Part shown: one piece after another, positions 33,540 to 45,192 of the stretch
How the letters are laid out: each line of letters opens with the position of its first letter
Numbering within the stretch: the first letter of the stretch is position 1
Assembly (NCBI GenBank): GCA_037783415.1
Contig: JAZGTN010000005.1
Span: 3,844,001-3,908,000, forward strand
Length of the DNA: 64,000 nucleotides
Direction: 5' to 3'
Source: Leptasterias polaris
Taxonomy: Eukaryota > Echinodermata > Asteroidea > Forcipulatida > Asteriidae
Made by a program: the position numbers and the translations under genes
The notes under the pieces: generated by a model
Told to the model about the DNA's origin: nothing
The model's database searches: none
The model's input: only the letters and a program-made list of their open reading frames with translations

Positions 33540-33760
33540 CGCCCAGGTCTCTCTTGTCCTCCGCGGGCGGCACCGGGCGCGGGAGGTCAGCGTGGTTTGT
33601 GCGCAACAGCTAGTAGTTGTTGTAAGCAGTGACCTCACGTCCACAGCGATGTGCGCGTTAGCTTCCAACACTGTTTGTTTTATACAAGAACTGCGCAATG
33701 TGTTTGCAACACGCAGTGCGCGCGCGCAGACTCCTTGAAAATAATCGTCTGCACACGTAC
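33540..33760 (+). promoter_or_regulatory. CpG-rich region upstream of the PLAC8-like gene
   Basis: This stretch has an unusually high density of CG for the window (CCGCGGGCGG, GGGCGCGGG, GCGCGCGCAG). It lies 235-455 bp upstream of the start codon and is the likely promoter or 5' exon zone. There is no convincing TATA box. Confidence 0.4.
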
Positions 33761-33994
33761 GCCGCGCATCATCGTACACACACGTACACGTCGTACACGT
33801 CGTACACGAAGAAACCCACGCCCCAAAAAATTGTGTTGACACAAACCCGCGCCCAGCATCATAGCAGCAGAAGGTTTTCACTCGTCTACACAAATCCGCA
33901 TCTTGGGTTAAGAATTTGCCGTGAGAGAATCACCTTTGTGAAGTGCCACACGTTCTCTGTATTTGACAACCGCAGGTAATATCAGAAATCCAAG

Positions 33995-34330
33995 ATGGGT
34001 GCATGGCAACATGGTCTTTTTGGATGTTTCGACAACGTCGGCCTGTGCATTTTCACTTGGATCGTACCGTGCTACACCCACGGCAAGACGGCCGAAGCGC
34101 TGGGCGACGACTGCCTGCTATGCGGTCTGGCGATGTTCGTGCCACTCCTAAACATCTACGCCCTGATCACCACCAGAGGCAAAGTGAGGGAAAATAAAGG
34201 CATTGAAGGTGGTCTGATTGGAGATTTGTTGACGATCTGCTGCTGTGGAATCTGTTCATTGGTTCAGGCTGCAAATGAAATGGGCGTGCAGACACCTCTT
34301 GGAGCTGCACAATCTATTGCTCGATCATAA
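33995..34330 (+). CDS. plac8: PLAC8 family cysteine-rich protein
   Basis: PLAC8/cornifelin-type proteins are small Cys-rich, membrane-associated proteins with roles in cell number control, metal handling or immunity depending on the lineage; the function here is not known. 111 codons are uninterrupted from ATGG in a good context (AAGATGG). The family core is clear: WQHGLFGCFDNVGLCIFTW, then PCYTHGKTAEALGDDCLLCG, RGKVRENKGIEGGLIGDLL and CCCGICSLVQAANEMG, which covers the whole domain. The usual CPC is VPC here. The length matches the family, so one exon codes all of it. CAGGTAATA just upstream (33973) may be a 5' UTR splice junction. The 3' UTR end is uncertain. Confidence 0.9.
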   Translation: MGAWQHGLFGCFDNVGLCIFTWIVPCYTHGKTAEALGDDCLLCGLAMFVPLLNIYALITTRGKVRENKGIEGGLIGDLLTICCCGICSLVQAANEMGVQTPLGAAQSIARS

Positions 34331-37300
34331 TTTCTGAACTTTCTCCCTGCACATTTCCACTTATTTTTGCTTCAGTGCTTCAATTCAACACTAAAATGGG
34401 ACAAAAACATGGCGACAGGCTGATGGGCACCGTCACTGAAAGACCAGTACTACTGACTACACTAACTATTTCAACTCGACAAGCTAGCTAGTTCGTTGTT
34501 ACATACACTACAGATACAACGTAGATTGGATGGTTGGCTTATCCTTCAAACGGCAAGTGCAAGAATTCTCAACTTCGAAATCTTTTGTTTTGTGGACTTG
34601 TGTCACTCCAAGCTCACATTTACATGTTTTATACTGGACACACATATCAGGCTCACCATTAATTCGTCAAGCTCGACTGATTTGAAGGAAATGGAGGTAG
34701 GCATATACTCTGAGTCTGACTCTGGACAATCAGAACCAGCAAAACAAATTTCAACATTGAAGGAAACGTCCACCACCATCATGTCTGCATGAACCATTGG
34801 CTAGTTTATTTAGTGCAAAATGCAACTCAATCGTGTCAACCACAGTACTTTTACTTCAGTAAGAAGAAAACTATAACAATAACACTTGTTCCACACTTGT
34901 CAGTCATTCAACAAAATTACTTAGAAGTTTTTCCACACCACACTAGATGACCCAGGCAGGAGGCACGGCATAATACTCTGGAGAAATATGCCAATTACCA
35001 GGCTACGACAAGCACAAACAGTAAACACTTGGACTATCTTTCACTACGTTGTATTTTTCACTGCAATACGTGATTTTCATGTCATGCCCAACCAGAAACA
35101 ATGACAGTACTTTTACTCTTTAGTGAAAACAATACTTTACTAGAGCTAGGCAATTCAGGAAGTTGTCATTTTACTACTATAATACAAGCACTTGGCAATC
35201 TTGCAAAATAGGTATCCCGGAGCTATATAATAATAAATGACAGCTACCTTGCAGACCTTGCAGCCTTGGCAGTAAGCCGGGAACAGCACACAATGTAACA
35301 CTGATTACTATACCTAGCATGCCTGGGTGTGGATTCCTTTAATGGCAAGGTTACTTTTCTTTATTTATAAGAAATTGTCTCTAAAGCATCAAACAAAAAA
35401 GAACGACTAAACTTTTAGAAAGGGTTACAAGGTTGTTTCAGGCTTACTCCTACGTCCTAGTCAGTTTACCAATCATTTCATTTCCATTTGGGTTTGTGGG
35501 GGGTCAGTTAATTTATTTAACTGTTTCCTCTCAAGAAAACAGGTGATTGCTTTTTTACATTCCAAATAGAGAATTTTTAGCTGATACATCTCGCCATCTA
35601 AAGCAGTTGGAAATTTGAATAAGATTGGCTCAAGCCCCCAACAAAACTGTTGTCATGTTTTCGAAAGTCATGGTCACTCCATGTGAATATTGTGGAAAGT
35701 GATTTTTAAAAAAGTCTGGACACTTGTTGAAGAAAAAGAAGGCCCAATTGTTGAGAGGCACGTAGCAAGAATCTGTTTTATGTACTACTACTACTACTAC
35801 ACTAGTTAAAATTATAGAAATTGTGTAATTTGAAATGTTGGGTATAATTATGCTTAATCCTTATACATGTAGCTGTGAAGTTAGTACAATTGAAATGTTA
35901 AAATGTGATAATTCCACTTTAGTTTTTGCATTTCAAAAGTTTTCCTGTGATTGAATTTTTGGACCTGTGACAATGAACGGTTAAACCTTTCAAATTTTTG
36001 GATACAATTTTGCTGGTGATCCCATTTCACTGAAGACTTGCCAAGCTTTCTCTTTCGCACACCTAGTTTTATTGGGATTTGTGAAATGATAGTGGACAAT
36101 ATTGCTAGATAAAAATTGCTTTTATGTACCATCGCAGACTAGCTATTAAATATTCAACCGTATATAAAATACTGCTTTACTCCCTGCACACATAACACCG
36201 TGTTACTTTCTAGGTGCTTTAGTTTAGCAATTTATAACTATTGGACATAAGTTAGAAATATATTCAACTCCATGCAGCGTTTGTTTTTTAGGCTGAAGTG
36301 TAGTAAACTGTTTTGCTTTGGCCAACCGTGGTAAGATTTTACAACTCCAGTCCATACATCATGAATATTATCTGGGCTGTACTTTGGTGGATTGCACTAA
36401 AGAGTTTAAGTGGAACACTTAGGAGTTTGACAGGGCAGTTTTGCTTGGAATTATTCACATGCTAGATGTACTCTCATTTCAGAAGTGTATTTTCAAAACT
36501 GTAGTTACACTTACCGTAGACTGGTGATGCTACCTAAACGCAGAACGTTTTTAAAGTGATATGCCTTAAACTCAACATTTTTTTAAAAAGAAACAAGAGA
36601 TGGTATTTGGTACTCTATATTTTACTCTATGGTACTTTTTATATTTTCATTTAATTTACTGTATTATATACTGACACAAGTTTAACAATTTTGTTAAATT
36701 GCATATCAAAAATGCATGTATAGGTAGGTACAATGTATTGGCAATTCGGGGATTGGTAGTATGCAGCTGTCCTCAGTTTTTTTTTTTTGGGGGGGTCTTT
36801 TGTAGTAATTTTGTGTATGAGGACCCGTGGCTGAAATGTGTCATTCAAGTAAGAAATCTGGACCAATTCTGAAGCTGCTACACTAGACTTATTTGCCGAG
36901 GACATACAAGTCCGACTTAGAAAGAGTGAGTTACCAACCAAAAGGCCATGTAAAACGTGGTCATTGCTCGACTCCCAGTTTACTGAGCATAAATAAGCTT
37001 GCCAGGTGCCGGGTCATAATTTCTGTTGTAAAAACAGCTTCATATTTGGCCTAGGTTGGTTGATGACAGAGTTTGCTTTACAACACCACTTTTATTGACT
37101 GTACAAAAGGTCTGTTGGTCAAACATGTAGTCCATTGAAAATGAAGGGGATGAAAAAACTTTGGGGAAAACCTTATACAAATACTTTAAAGCTTAGCCAT
37201 AACAGTTATGTGTTTAACCATATACCAAGTTTGATTAAGGAACTGACTGACCCTAAATTTCTGTGTTTTTTTTCCAGTGTGTGACTGTAATACTCTATAA

Positions 37301-39213
37301 AACAGACTTGAAAGTGCTCAATATGTAGACTATAGGAAAACAACCCAAAACAAGCAACTTGTATTGTTGATGGTATAAAACATGACCCCAAGTCATTGCT
37401 GGTTGGAAAGCTATGGTGGCATGACTAGTATATCATTGGGGTCATTAAAAATATGTAAACTTTGGGGCAGGACAAATCCTGCATCACAACCTGTGATGGC
37501 CTTTTTCCACATCTGGAATATGTGTGTTTTTAACTTAGTACTCACTGGTGAAAACAAGCAAAAACTGTGTTGGAAAATGGCTGTTATGATATTTAGGTAG
37601 CTTTGTTCACACGAATCAAGACTACCATTGGAATGAAACATAAACACATAACATAGAAACTAAGTAATATTTTACACAAATGCCTTGCATGTTGTAACAT
37701 CACACTTCTCAAGCTCTAATGAATTCCCGAGTGTGTTGTTTTTGATATAGTACTTGGTGTCAATAATATTAAATGCCTTGTCTCCATTAGTTTTCACTAA
37801 ACAAAATTGTGGTCTTCCAGTTTATGCTTTCATTTTGTGTTGTTTTGTGCCCATAAAGGGAGGGTATTCCTTTGGTAATTACTCCAAAAATGTATGACCA
37901 TAAAAAACATTAGAAATCATCACCTTTTTTAGTTTTAGAGAAGGGGGTAATTTTTCACCCAACAATTTTTATCTGAGAAAAGCTCCGGATTCATGCCTTG
38001 CTCAGGCATCTGAAAGCACACAATTCTATGCAACAATAGTGTTTTTTCTTTAATTTTTTTCTTGCAACTTCGATGACCAATTGAGCCCAAATTTTCACAG
38101 GTTTGTTATTTTATGCTTATGTTGGGATACACAAAAAGTGAAGATACTGGTCTTTGACAATTACCATAAGTATACCACTGCCTTTAAAATATGCTGTAAT
38201 TATCCCCTCCCCCTGTTCTTGCTATAATTTGTCCCCAGTTCAACATGGTTAAAATTGTCAAACTCATGTTACCTAATAATTAGAACACCAACAATAACCC
38301 GACGGCTGACTTTATCATGCATACAACAGGATCTCAATTGTTAAAACATAGATGAAGTTGCAGATTCAATCCATGACAAGGTGTAGAAATTGGTAATTAT
38401 CTGAAAAGAAAACGATCAGTGTTAATCTGAAAGTTAACTGATTATGTCCATAAACCGTAACAAACCTGATTACTGTTTCATGACAGTATGAAGCAGCACT
38501 AAAATCACATCATTCATGACCGAACTTAAAAGGTTTTCGTTTTCACTTAGTTATACATGATTGTAAAGCGTGACCAATATATTCGTGTCGACACATGTTG
38601 TGCCTGTTGAATTATAGAGAATAGGAATTACATTATAATACAACCGCCTCAACCCCCGGCCCCCTCCCCCTTTAAAATTAAGTAAGTAAAATAAACGTAC
38701 TTTCTTCATAACGTTTCAATCTCGGGAAGCATTTTGATATTAAAATTTTGGCCAGCTCTCAAATAATTTAAACTGCATACTCGGTGAAAATGGAAAAAAC
38801 AAGGCGTGTTCGCAATCAATGTAGCGTGCAGGCGGTGAATCATGATGCAGCATGGCGTGATCGTTTGTACATATCCCATGTACATGTACGTTGTGTGTGA
38901 ATGTATGGGAACTGTTGTGTGAAATGAATTGAACCGCGGCAACTGTTTTGCATAAAGGTACCCTGTGCGTGTAAAGTCATGGGTGTGTGTACGACCTTCG
39001 GTGAAGAATTCCACTCGGTATTCTGGTAACGGGAAACAATTTATTGTAAATGTAGGTATTGACTGAATTATTTTGAAGTGGTTTACCATGGGTTTACACA
39101 CTCCATAATTGGTGCACCGAGGTCGTGGCCAAACTAGCCTGAAGCGGCCCCACCTTCTTTACTGCTTACAATAACATGACACTATATTTGCATTGAGTCA
39201 AATAATTAGGCCC
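34331..39213. other. Gene-less stretch downstream of the PLAC8-like gene
   Basis: Part may be 3' UTR. Apart from the MITE at 37855-38190, I see no repeats with clear borders and no ORF with a recognisable motif. The 98-codon frame at 34496-34792 and the antisense frames at 36651 and 38706 lack support. Confidence 0.4.
37855..38190. mobile_element. TTTAAAGG-type MITE (diverged)
   Basis: It starts TAAAGGGAGGGTATTCCTTT and ends ATACCACTGCCTTTAAA. The interior shares CGATGACCAATTGAGC and AAATTTTCACAGGTTTGTTA with the family A copies at 10411 and 50244. Confidence 0.6.
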
Positions 39214-39243
39214 CTATAGTATGGTGGCCCTGAAGGGACATCG

Positions 39244-39718
39244 CATATCGCATACGTGTGCGCACACGTATGCAATGTCGTGAAACAATTCGCGAATATG
39301 TGCGCACACGTATGCAATGTCGTGAAACAAATCGCGAATATGTGCGCACACGTATGCAATGTCGTGAAACAATTCGCGAATATGTGCGCACACGTATGCA
39401 ATGTCGTGAAACAATTCGCGAATATGTGCGCACACGTATGCAATGTCGTGAAACAAATCGCGAATATGTGCGCACACGTATGCAATGTCGTGAAACAATT
39501 CGCGAATATGTGCGCACACGTATGCAATGTCGTGAAACAATTCGCGAATATGTGCGCACACGTATGCAATGTCGTGAAACAAATCGCGAATATGTGCGCA
39601 CACGTATGCAATGTCGTGAAACAAATCGCGAATATGTGCGCACACGTATGCAATGTCGTGAAACAAATCGCGAATGTGTGCGCACACGAGTGCGAATATA
39701 TTTGCAATGTCGTGAACG
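39244..39718 (+). repeat. 42-bp tandem array, left arm (ten units)
   Basis: The unit is GTGCGCACACGTATGCAATG followed by TCGTGAAACAATTCGCGAATAT and contains the palindromes GTGCGCAC and TTCGCGAA. One position alternates T/A (CAATTCGCG or CAAATCGCG) in the order T A T T A T T A A A. Since 42 is a multiple of three and the unit lacks stops in most frames, long frames appear on both strands; they are not genes. Confidence 0.95.
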
Positions 39719-40181
39719 TTTATTGCATACCAAGTTGCATACCTTTGGGATGATGTCATAGTTGCAGACAATTTGTTAGAGACCTAGGGAGTACGTGGCG
39801 CTACAGTCAGGCTCCTGTAAGCATGGCTATACAATAATGTGTACCCAAGAACTTGGCACCAGGCCAAGTTTCGCCAACATGTACTACAGCATAAGCTATC
39901 TACCTACAGCCTACTAATAAGTACTTGTGCTATTACAATCAAGGTCGAAGAGTACGCACGCGCGAGGGTATTTTACGGTCAAACACGCCCATTTTATGTT
40001 AATAGCCCAAAGACGTTCGTCCTGGGAAAAAAAGAAATACGCCACCCGCCTCGCTTGCCTCACAACAATGACTACCGCTCTGCAATGACTACCGCTAATC
40101 TCACTGTAGGCAAGAAACCCCCCAGATCATTAGACATTTTATTCAAAGGTATGCAACTTGGTATGCAATAAACGTTCACGA

Positions 40182-40437
40182 CATTGCAAATATATTCGCA
40201 GACGTGTGCGCACATATTCGCGAATTGTTTCACGACATTGCATACCGTGTGCGCACACATTCGCGATTTGTTTCACGACATTGCATACGTGTGCGCACAC
40301 ATTCGCGATTTGTTTCACGACATTGCGTACGTGTGCGCACATATTCGCGATTTGTTTCACGACATTGCATACGTGTGCGCACATATTCGCGAATTGTTTC
40401 ACGACATTGCATACGTGTGCGCACACGTATGCGATAT
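40182..40437 (-). repeat. 42-bp tandem array, right arm (about five units)
   Basis: Reverse complement of the left-arm units. One unit carries a one-base insertion near 40245 (CATACCGTGTG), which breaks the frame. It closes on the outer end CATACGTGTGCGCACACGTATG. Confidence 0.95.
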
Positions 40438-41002
40438 GCGATGTCCCTTCAGGGCCACCATACTATAGCTTAACATCGGCTGCATTGCTTATTTATAATG
40501 CCCAGTCCATTTTGTATGAGCTCTTCTAAATATTAAAAGTAGATCCGAATATAGGAGCATTCTGTCAACCATAGAGCCTGCACATTATTCAGCTTATGCA
40601 ATATAATCGTTTGAACCCCTTTTGCCCTACTTGGAGTAATGCACAGTGTAGTTCATGCAGTGAGGTATGGTTCAGGGTGCCCGTAATCATACTTTGAAAT
40701 TGAATTTTTCATTTTCATTTTACATAAATAATGATGTTACATAAGGGGCTATAGTGATGCAGTGTTTATTTTCTTTTAACTATAGTAGGACTGTACATAC
40801 AGTATTTTTCGCACTAGTACCTTTGCACATAATATAATTCTCGGATCAGGTTTTTGTAAGAGCAGTGTATTTTACAACTAGTCCTATATCTCCGTCTGAA
40901 GAAAAAAAAACTTGTCGCAATCACTTTACAAATCCTGGGGAAGAGGAACGGTCACTTTCAAGTCTTTAGTTTGTAAATTCTCCTTCACCAACCCCTTGCA
41001 TT

Positions 41003-41310
41003 GATGACGTCACACGCGGCCTCTGTCTGCCAACAGAATCTGCCAGGAGACCTCTTGCATTGGCCGCCATCTTTTGTGTCAAACACCGGAAACATGTACG
41101 CACTGCGAGCAACTCTCAGCCAGGGGACTGTTTTGGGCTTGTGTCGTCATACACAAGGGGTCTATTGCCTGCCAAAAAAGACATTTGAAGCACGTGACGT
41201 CATTTAGTCTGGCGCCCTCGGCAAGAGGTCAACATAAGGTTGTTCATTGGTCTATTTTCCATTGTTTCATCATCGTTTTACTTCAAGAAGATGGCAGCGT
41301 GATGACGTCA
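41003..41310. promoter_or_regulatory. Module with paired CRE-like and YY1-like motifs
   Basis: TGATGACGTCAC at 41003 and GCCGCCATCTTTT at 41062 face AAGATGGCAGCGTGATGACG TCA at 41287-41307 in mirror order. This could be a bidirectional promoter, or an imperfect inverted-repeat element whose ends happen to match these motifs. No adjacent gene is recognised. Confidence 0.25.
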
Positions 41311-42479
41311 ATGCATAAGTTCCATTGATCTCCATTAATATGGAGATTAATGATAAATTTCATTAAAGAGTCAAGTTGCATGTGAAGATAAGTTATGGGT
41401 GCGTCGCCTAAATACAAGTTTTGAAATCACATTCTGTAAAATAATTAGAAATTTTCTCCGTTTAATTGATAAAATGCTGGGTTATACTCTACCGGGTATT
41501 CAAGCTTTGTTTGGGTCTTGTATAATAATATTATACGTTGGTCGTTATATATAGCATTGTACGCTAAATACATTTTTATATTACCCACATTTTTCAATGG
41601 TTGTGCAATTTTACGGGCTGCTATTTCCATCTGGTTTGTTCATCATTTGAACTCGTGTGTGACTCCATCTGCCGAAATAGGAATAAAATTACAATATTTT
41701 TTTTTTCTATTTTAGTCCATCATGCATTGTTGCAAGCGTCCGATGTGGAGGAGACCTACGTGTTTAGAGCACGGTTTAAATTGTGAAAATTCTTCAAGAA
41801 GGCCTCTCTGCTAATGCCCATGGAACTGATGTTCTAAGCATCCTGTCAGAATAACTAATTATTCAGAATCACTGAATAACTAATTAAACTTGTTCATGAC
41901 TGAGATGCTTCCCTGAAAATGTCTTGCTTAACTACCATTTTATAAGCAGTTGTTGCTCATGTAACCCTCCCCCACCCCACCCCCTGGCTGATGCTTCTGC
42001 TGATTACATGTAGGTTGTTCCATATCGTTGTTGTGTGGAATAAGTTGGATCATGGCTGTGTAAATTGTCAATTAATATATTGTGCTTTTCGGTTTTAAAA
42101 TGCGCCCACGGCGTACAGTGTGCAATTTGCAAGTGCAGCTTCATTACGCTCGCCATGGTTACCACCAGGAGACAGTGGAACAACAACTATAAACAAACCC
42201 TTGTTACCAACAATGCAAAGATCGAGCGGTGACGCTTTCGGTTTGGCACACTCGACCTTGCTTATGGTTAAAACTTTGCTTTTAAGATTTGTGAAATATG
42301 TCTGTAGTATAGCCTATAGTATTATCCGATCATTATTGTGTTAGAAGTTCAATTGTGACGGTTTTGATGGTCAGTAGGTAAATAGGCCTACATTGTAGTG
42401 TCAAGCCTGTATTAGCTCGATGTATACATACATGTACACTCATCAGGCTGACCTGAAATGTGGTTAAAAAAATTTGGAT

Positions 42480-42610
42480 TGTTTTTAAACTTGAATTCTG
42501 CGTCATTTTGACCCAGTTGTGGGTCATTTTGACACAGATTCCGGATCAAACTGACCCAGAAATGGGTCAGGCCCCACGGGACCCGGATCTGTTGCAAATT
42601 CTGAACCCTG
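42480..42610. repeat. TGACCC/GGGTCA-rich tract
   Basis: Repeated TTTTGACCCAG, GGGTCATTTTGACAC, ACTGACCCAGAAATGGGTCA and GGGACCCGGATC. A similar tract lies at 55860-56050 (CCTGACCCCAAAATGGGTCA), so it is a dispersed element with internal symmetry. Confidence 0.5.
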
Positions 42611-43984
42611 AAGTTTGTAGAGTGTACATTTATATGATACAATCATTTATAACATTGTACATGATTGTACAATCCCAAACACACTCCCCCACATGTAGTG
42701 TTGCAGTCACTGTGTGGACATTCCTTTGTTCTGTACACTGTAAATAACACTGTGTGGACGTGTGTAAGTCCACATAGTGTTTCAAAACCCTGCCTTGTGT
42801 GGACCTCGTTTGTTGTTTTTACTATAGGCACGAGGGAGGCTATTGGTTATTTGATGTAGGTTTGTACCGTGTTCATGTTGTATTGTCGTTTTTTCACCGT
42901 GGCAGTGGAAATCTAATTTCCATGTTTTAAAAATAAAATAATCCGATTATCATGAATCTATATATATGTTTTATATACCATGAATGTTCGTTCAATCATG
43001 CGGACAAGTGTACAGCTTATACTATTTGGGTTTATGGCAAATATTACAATTTTGTTTGGATATATCAATGGCTTTTTGCTCATGCAGAAATCCATTGACG
43101 TGACAATCGTCAAATCCAAGTGTAGCGGTTGACGCCGGGGTTGTTGCGATATGTGACGGGGTGTGGTGTTTTTTCATTATTGGTTTTACTTTTTTTTTTA
43201 AGAGGGTGAGGTAGGATAACGAAAGTGAATTTCCTTCACTAGTGAGAGAATGATTGTCGCACAAGGTGTCCTTCTTGATTCCAAAACTGTATATGAAAAG
43301 GGGAAACAGTTTTTGTGATCAGTTTATTAAAAGAGTCCATGACCTTTTTTTTAAAGACTGACCCCTTGACATCATCTCAATAAATCGGTCTTGGGGGCTC
43401 CCTAATATGCAAATACATTCTTTCAAAACATTTGATTTAAGATATTTTACAGATCTGTGTGTCAAAACATGGGCCTACTTGGGCAGTGTAAATGAGTAAA
43501 ATTTTATTTTTGAAGTTTACACTGAAATCGTTTTGTGATCAGAAAGGAAGCCATGGCACACAACAGCATTCCAATAGTGACTAGGTATATAATAACATTT
43601 CAATGTGGCAACGTAATAATTATAGTTTTCGGGTTGAATTCAAATGAACTGTCCCACACAAAAAAACAATTCACCCAACTGACGTTTCACCGTCGAGATA
43701 TTTGCTTGAATATAATTGTTGTTTCTCGCGTCACTTAGTGCCGAAAATTAACTTCCGGGGTCGGCCCCTACTTCCCCGAGGATCGGGTTAGGAAAAATAC
43801 CTGAGTCAACTGATAGAATGGATTGTGCCTTGGGGAAGACAAGATTTTACAACCCGTTGAGTCATTGGTCAAGTTTTATCAAACAACAACGCGAGCTTCG
43901 GAAAGTGTGGGTCCGTGTGGAGGCATGTGTGTTTCTTTCTTCTTGTTTACTTCCAAGTTCCATCATACTTTCCATAACTTCCAC

Positions 43985-44183
43985 CCTGGGCCCAATTTCA
44001 TAAAGCTGTTAAGCAGAAAATACTGCTTAGCAAATATCTATGCTAAGCAAAAAATGAGTGGGGGACCAGTCACAACAATGTAAACTTTATGGCATTTTGG
44101 CTGGTAACCAGTTTCTGCTAAGCAATATTTTTCTATGCTTAGCAAGTTTTTGTGCTTACATGCTTTATGAAATTGGGCCCTGG
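43985..44183. mobile_element. GGGCCCAATTTCATAAAGC MITE, 199 bp
   Basis: Near-perfect terminal inverted repeats CCTGGGCCCAATTTCATAAA and TTTATGAAATTGGGCCCTGG. The interior is also palindromic (TGCTTAGCA, TGCTAAGCA). The same ends bound 50121-51412. Confidence 0.85.
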
Positions 44184-44279
44184 CTTCCATCCATAGTAGA
44201 GCAAGGACCAGCCACGATATGTTCCTGTCCTAGTTAACACCCCTGCAATGTACATGTAGGGCCCATGCAATGTTTTGTA

Positions 44280-45192
44280 AACTATGTTTATGCACATGTG
44301 CCAGTGTATACATCAACGACATCTGTATCTCATCTGATATTATTTCATTTTGCTTATTTGCATATGACACAATTACTTTATTGTACAGTCATAATAATGT
44401 AGATGCAGCGATTCGGAACCTTAATTTAGAACTTGAACAAATAAATAAGTACATGGCTTTTAGCCAATAAGCTATGTATTAATGTGTTAAAATCTAATTA
44501 TGTTATACAATTGTGCTAATCAATATAAATATGCTCAATCTATTCTCTTTATATAGTTCTAAAATGGTGTCAATTTAAATCAAGTGAAAGACACGAAATT
44601 CTTAGGTGTACATAATATTATTGATGAATATTTAACTTGGAAACTATCATCTCAATAATGTATCTATTAAAATATCAAAAAATGTGGATATAATGAATCG
44701 TTTACAGTTTTTCCTACGAAGTAATATTTTATTAACCATAATTCTCTTGTCCTGCAGTAAGGCACAGTACACTTTTGGTAATGACTCTGAAAATTAATGG
44801 CAATAAAAACTTACTTGGTAGGAAGTACAACAGCTTTGGGTAGTATAATGAATTTTGAGAAACTTTTCACTTTGAAGTATTACGGTTATGGAAAAATATA
44901 TAACTTTTTATTCCCCAAAATTTGAATCTGTTCGCATCATTTCTAAGGCTGGTTATCGTGATCACTCAGCTCCACTTTTTGAACAATTTAAACTTCTACA
45001 ATTATATGACATTTCCTATCTTAGTTTGGGTAAATTTATGTATAAATACAACCATAATGCACTACCATCTTGTTTCAACTCTTTCTTAACCTTAACTTCA
45101 AATATCCATTCTCATTTTTATTTTTATTATGATACTCGAAATTCCCGTAAGAAAAATATTAATGTCCGTTTCAACAGAACATCAGTGTAATA
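44280..45192 (+). pseudogene. CR1/jockey-type reverse transcriptase relic, interrupted by a MITE piece
   Basis: 44288-44470 reads YINDICISSDIISFCLFAYD, a decayed palm motif (YADD changed to AYDT), then NLNLELEQINKYM. It is followed by frames broken by many stops (VKDTKFLGVHN-like remains near 44590). About 44755-44930 is a family B MITE fragment (GGCAATAAAAACTTACTTGG). The RT C-terminal part then resumes (HSAPLFEQFKLLQLYDISYL, GKFMYKYNHNALP, DTRNSRKKN) and stops at 45188. Confidence 0.65.

Larger units (their letters stand above)
39219..40463. mobile_element. Foldback element with arms made of 42-bp tandem repeats
   Basis: The outer ends GTATGGTGGCCCTGAAGGGA and the exact complement TCCCTTCAGGGCCACCATAC are flanked by TATA on both sides. 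Each arm then runs into an array of a 42-bp unit and closes with a shared inner border (GTGAACGTTTATTGCATACC, and so on, to about 39747 left and 40144 right). The left arm has ten units, the right about five. The middle (39748-40143) shows no transposase; its 110-codon frame has no motif. Galileo/foldback-like architecture. The TATA or TA target is inference. Confidence 0.8.
40470..43984. other. Gene-less stretch
   Basis: No supported exon. It contains the CRE/YY1-like module at 41003-41310 and the TGACCC-rich tract at 42480-42610. The short frames here lack motifs. Confidence 0.4.

Noticed and set aside
33531..33893. 120-codon minus-strand frame rich in Cys, Thr and Arg
   Set aside because: It lies in the CpG-rich upstream region and a TACACG repeat; both strands are open in several frames because of base composition.
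39198..39771. Long reading frames of 165-185 codons on both strands (Cys/His/Val-rich repeats)
   Set aside because: They follow from the 42-bp unit having a length divisible by three and no stops. Frames are open on both strands at once and end at the array borders.
39839..40171. 110-codon frame in the middle of the foldback element
   Set aside because: Too short and without transposase motifs; it ends inside the repeat arm.
39244..40437. CRISPR-like regular repeats
   Set aside because: Units are contiguous without unique spacers, the arrays are inverted to each other inside transposon ends, and the context is eukaryotic.
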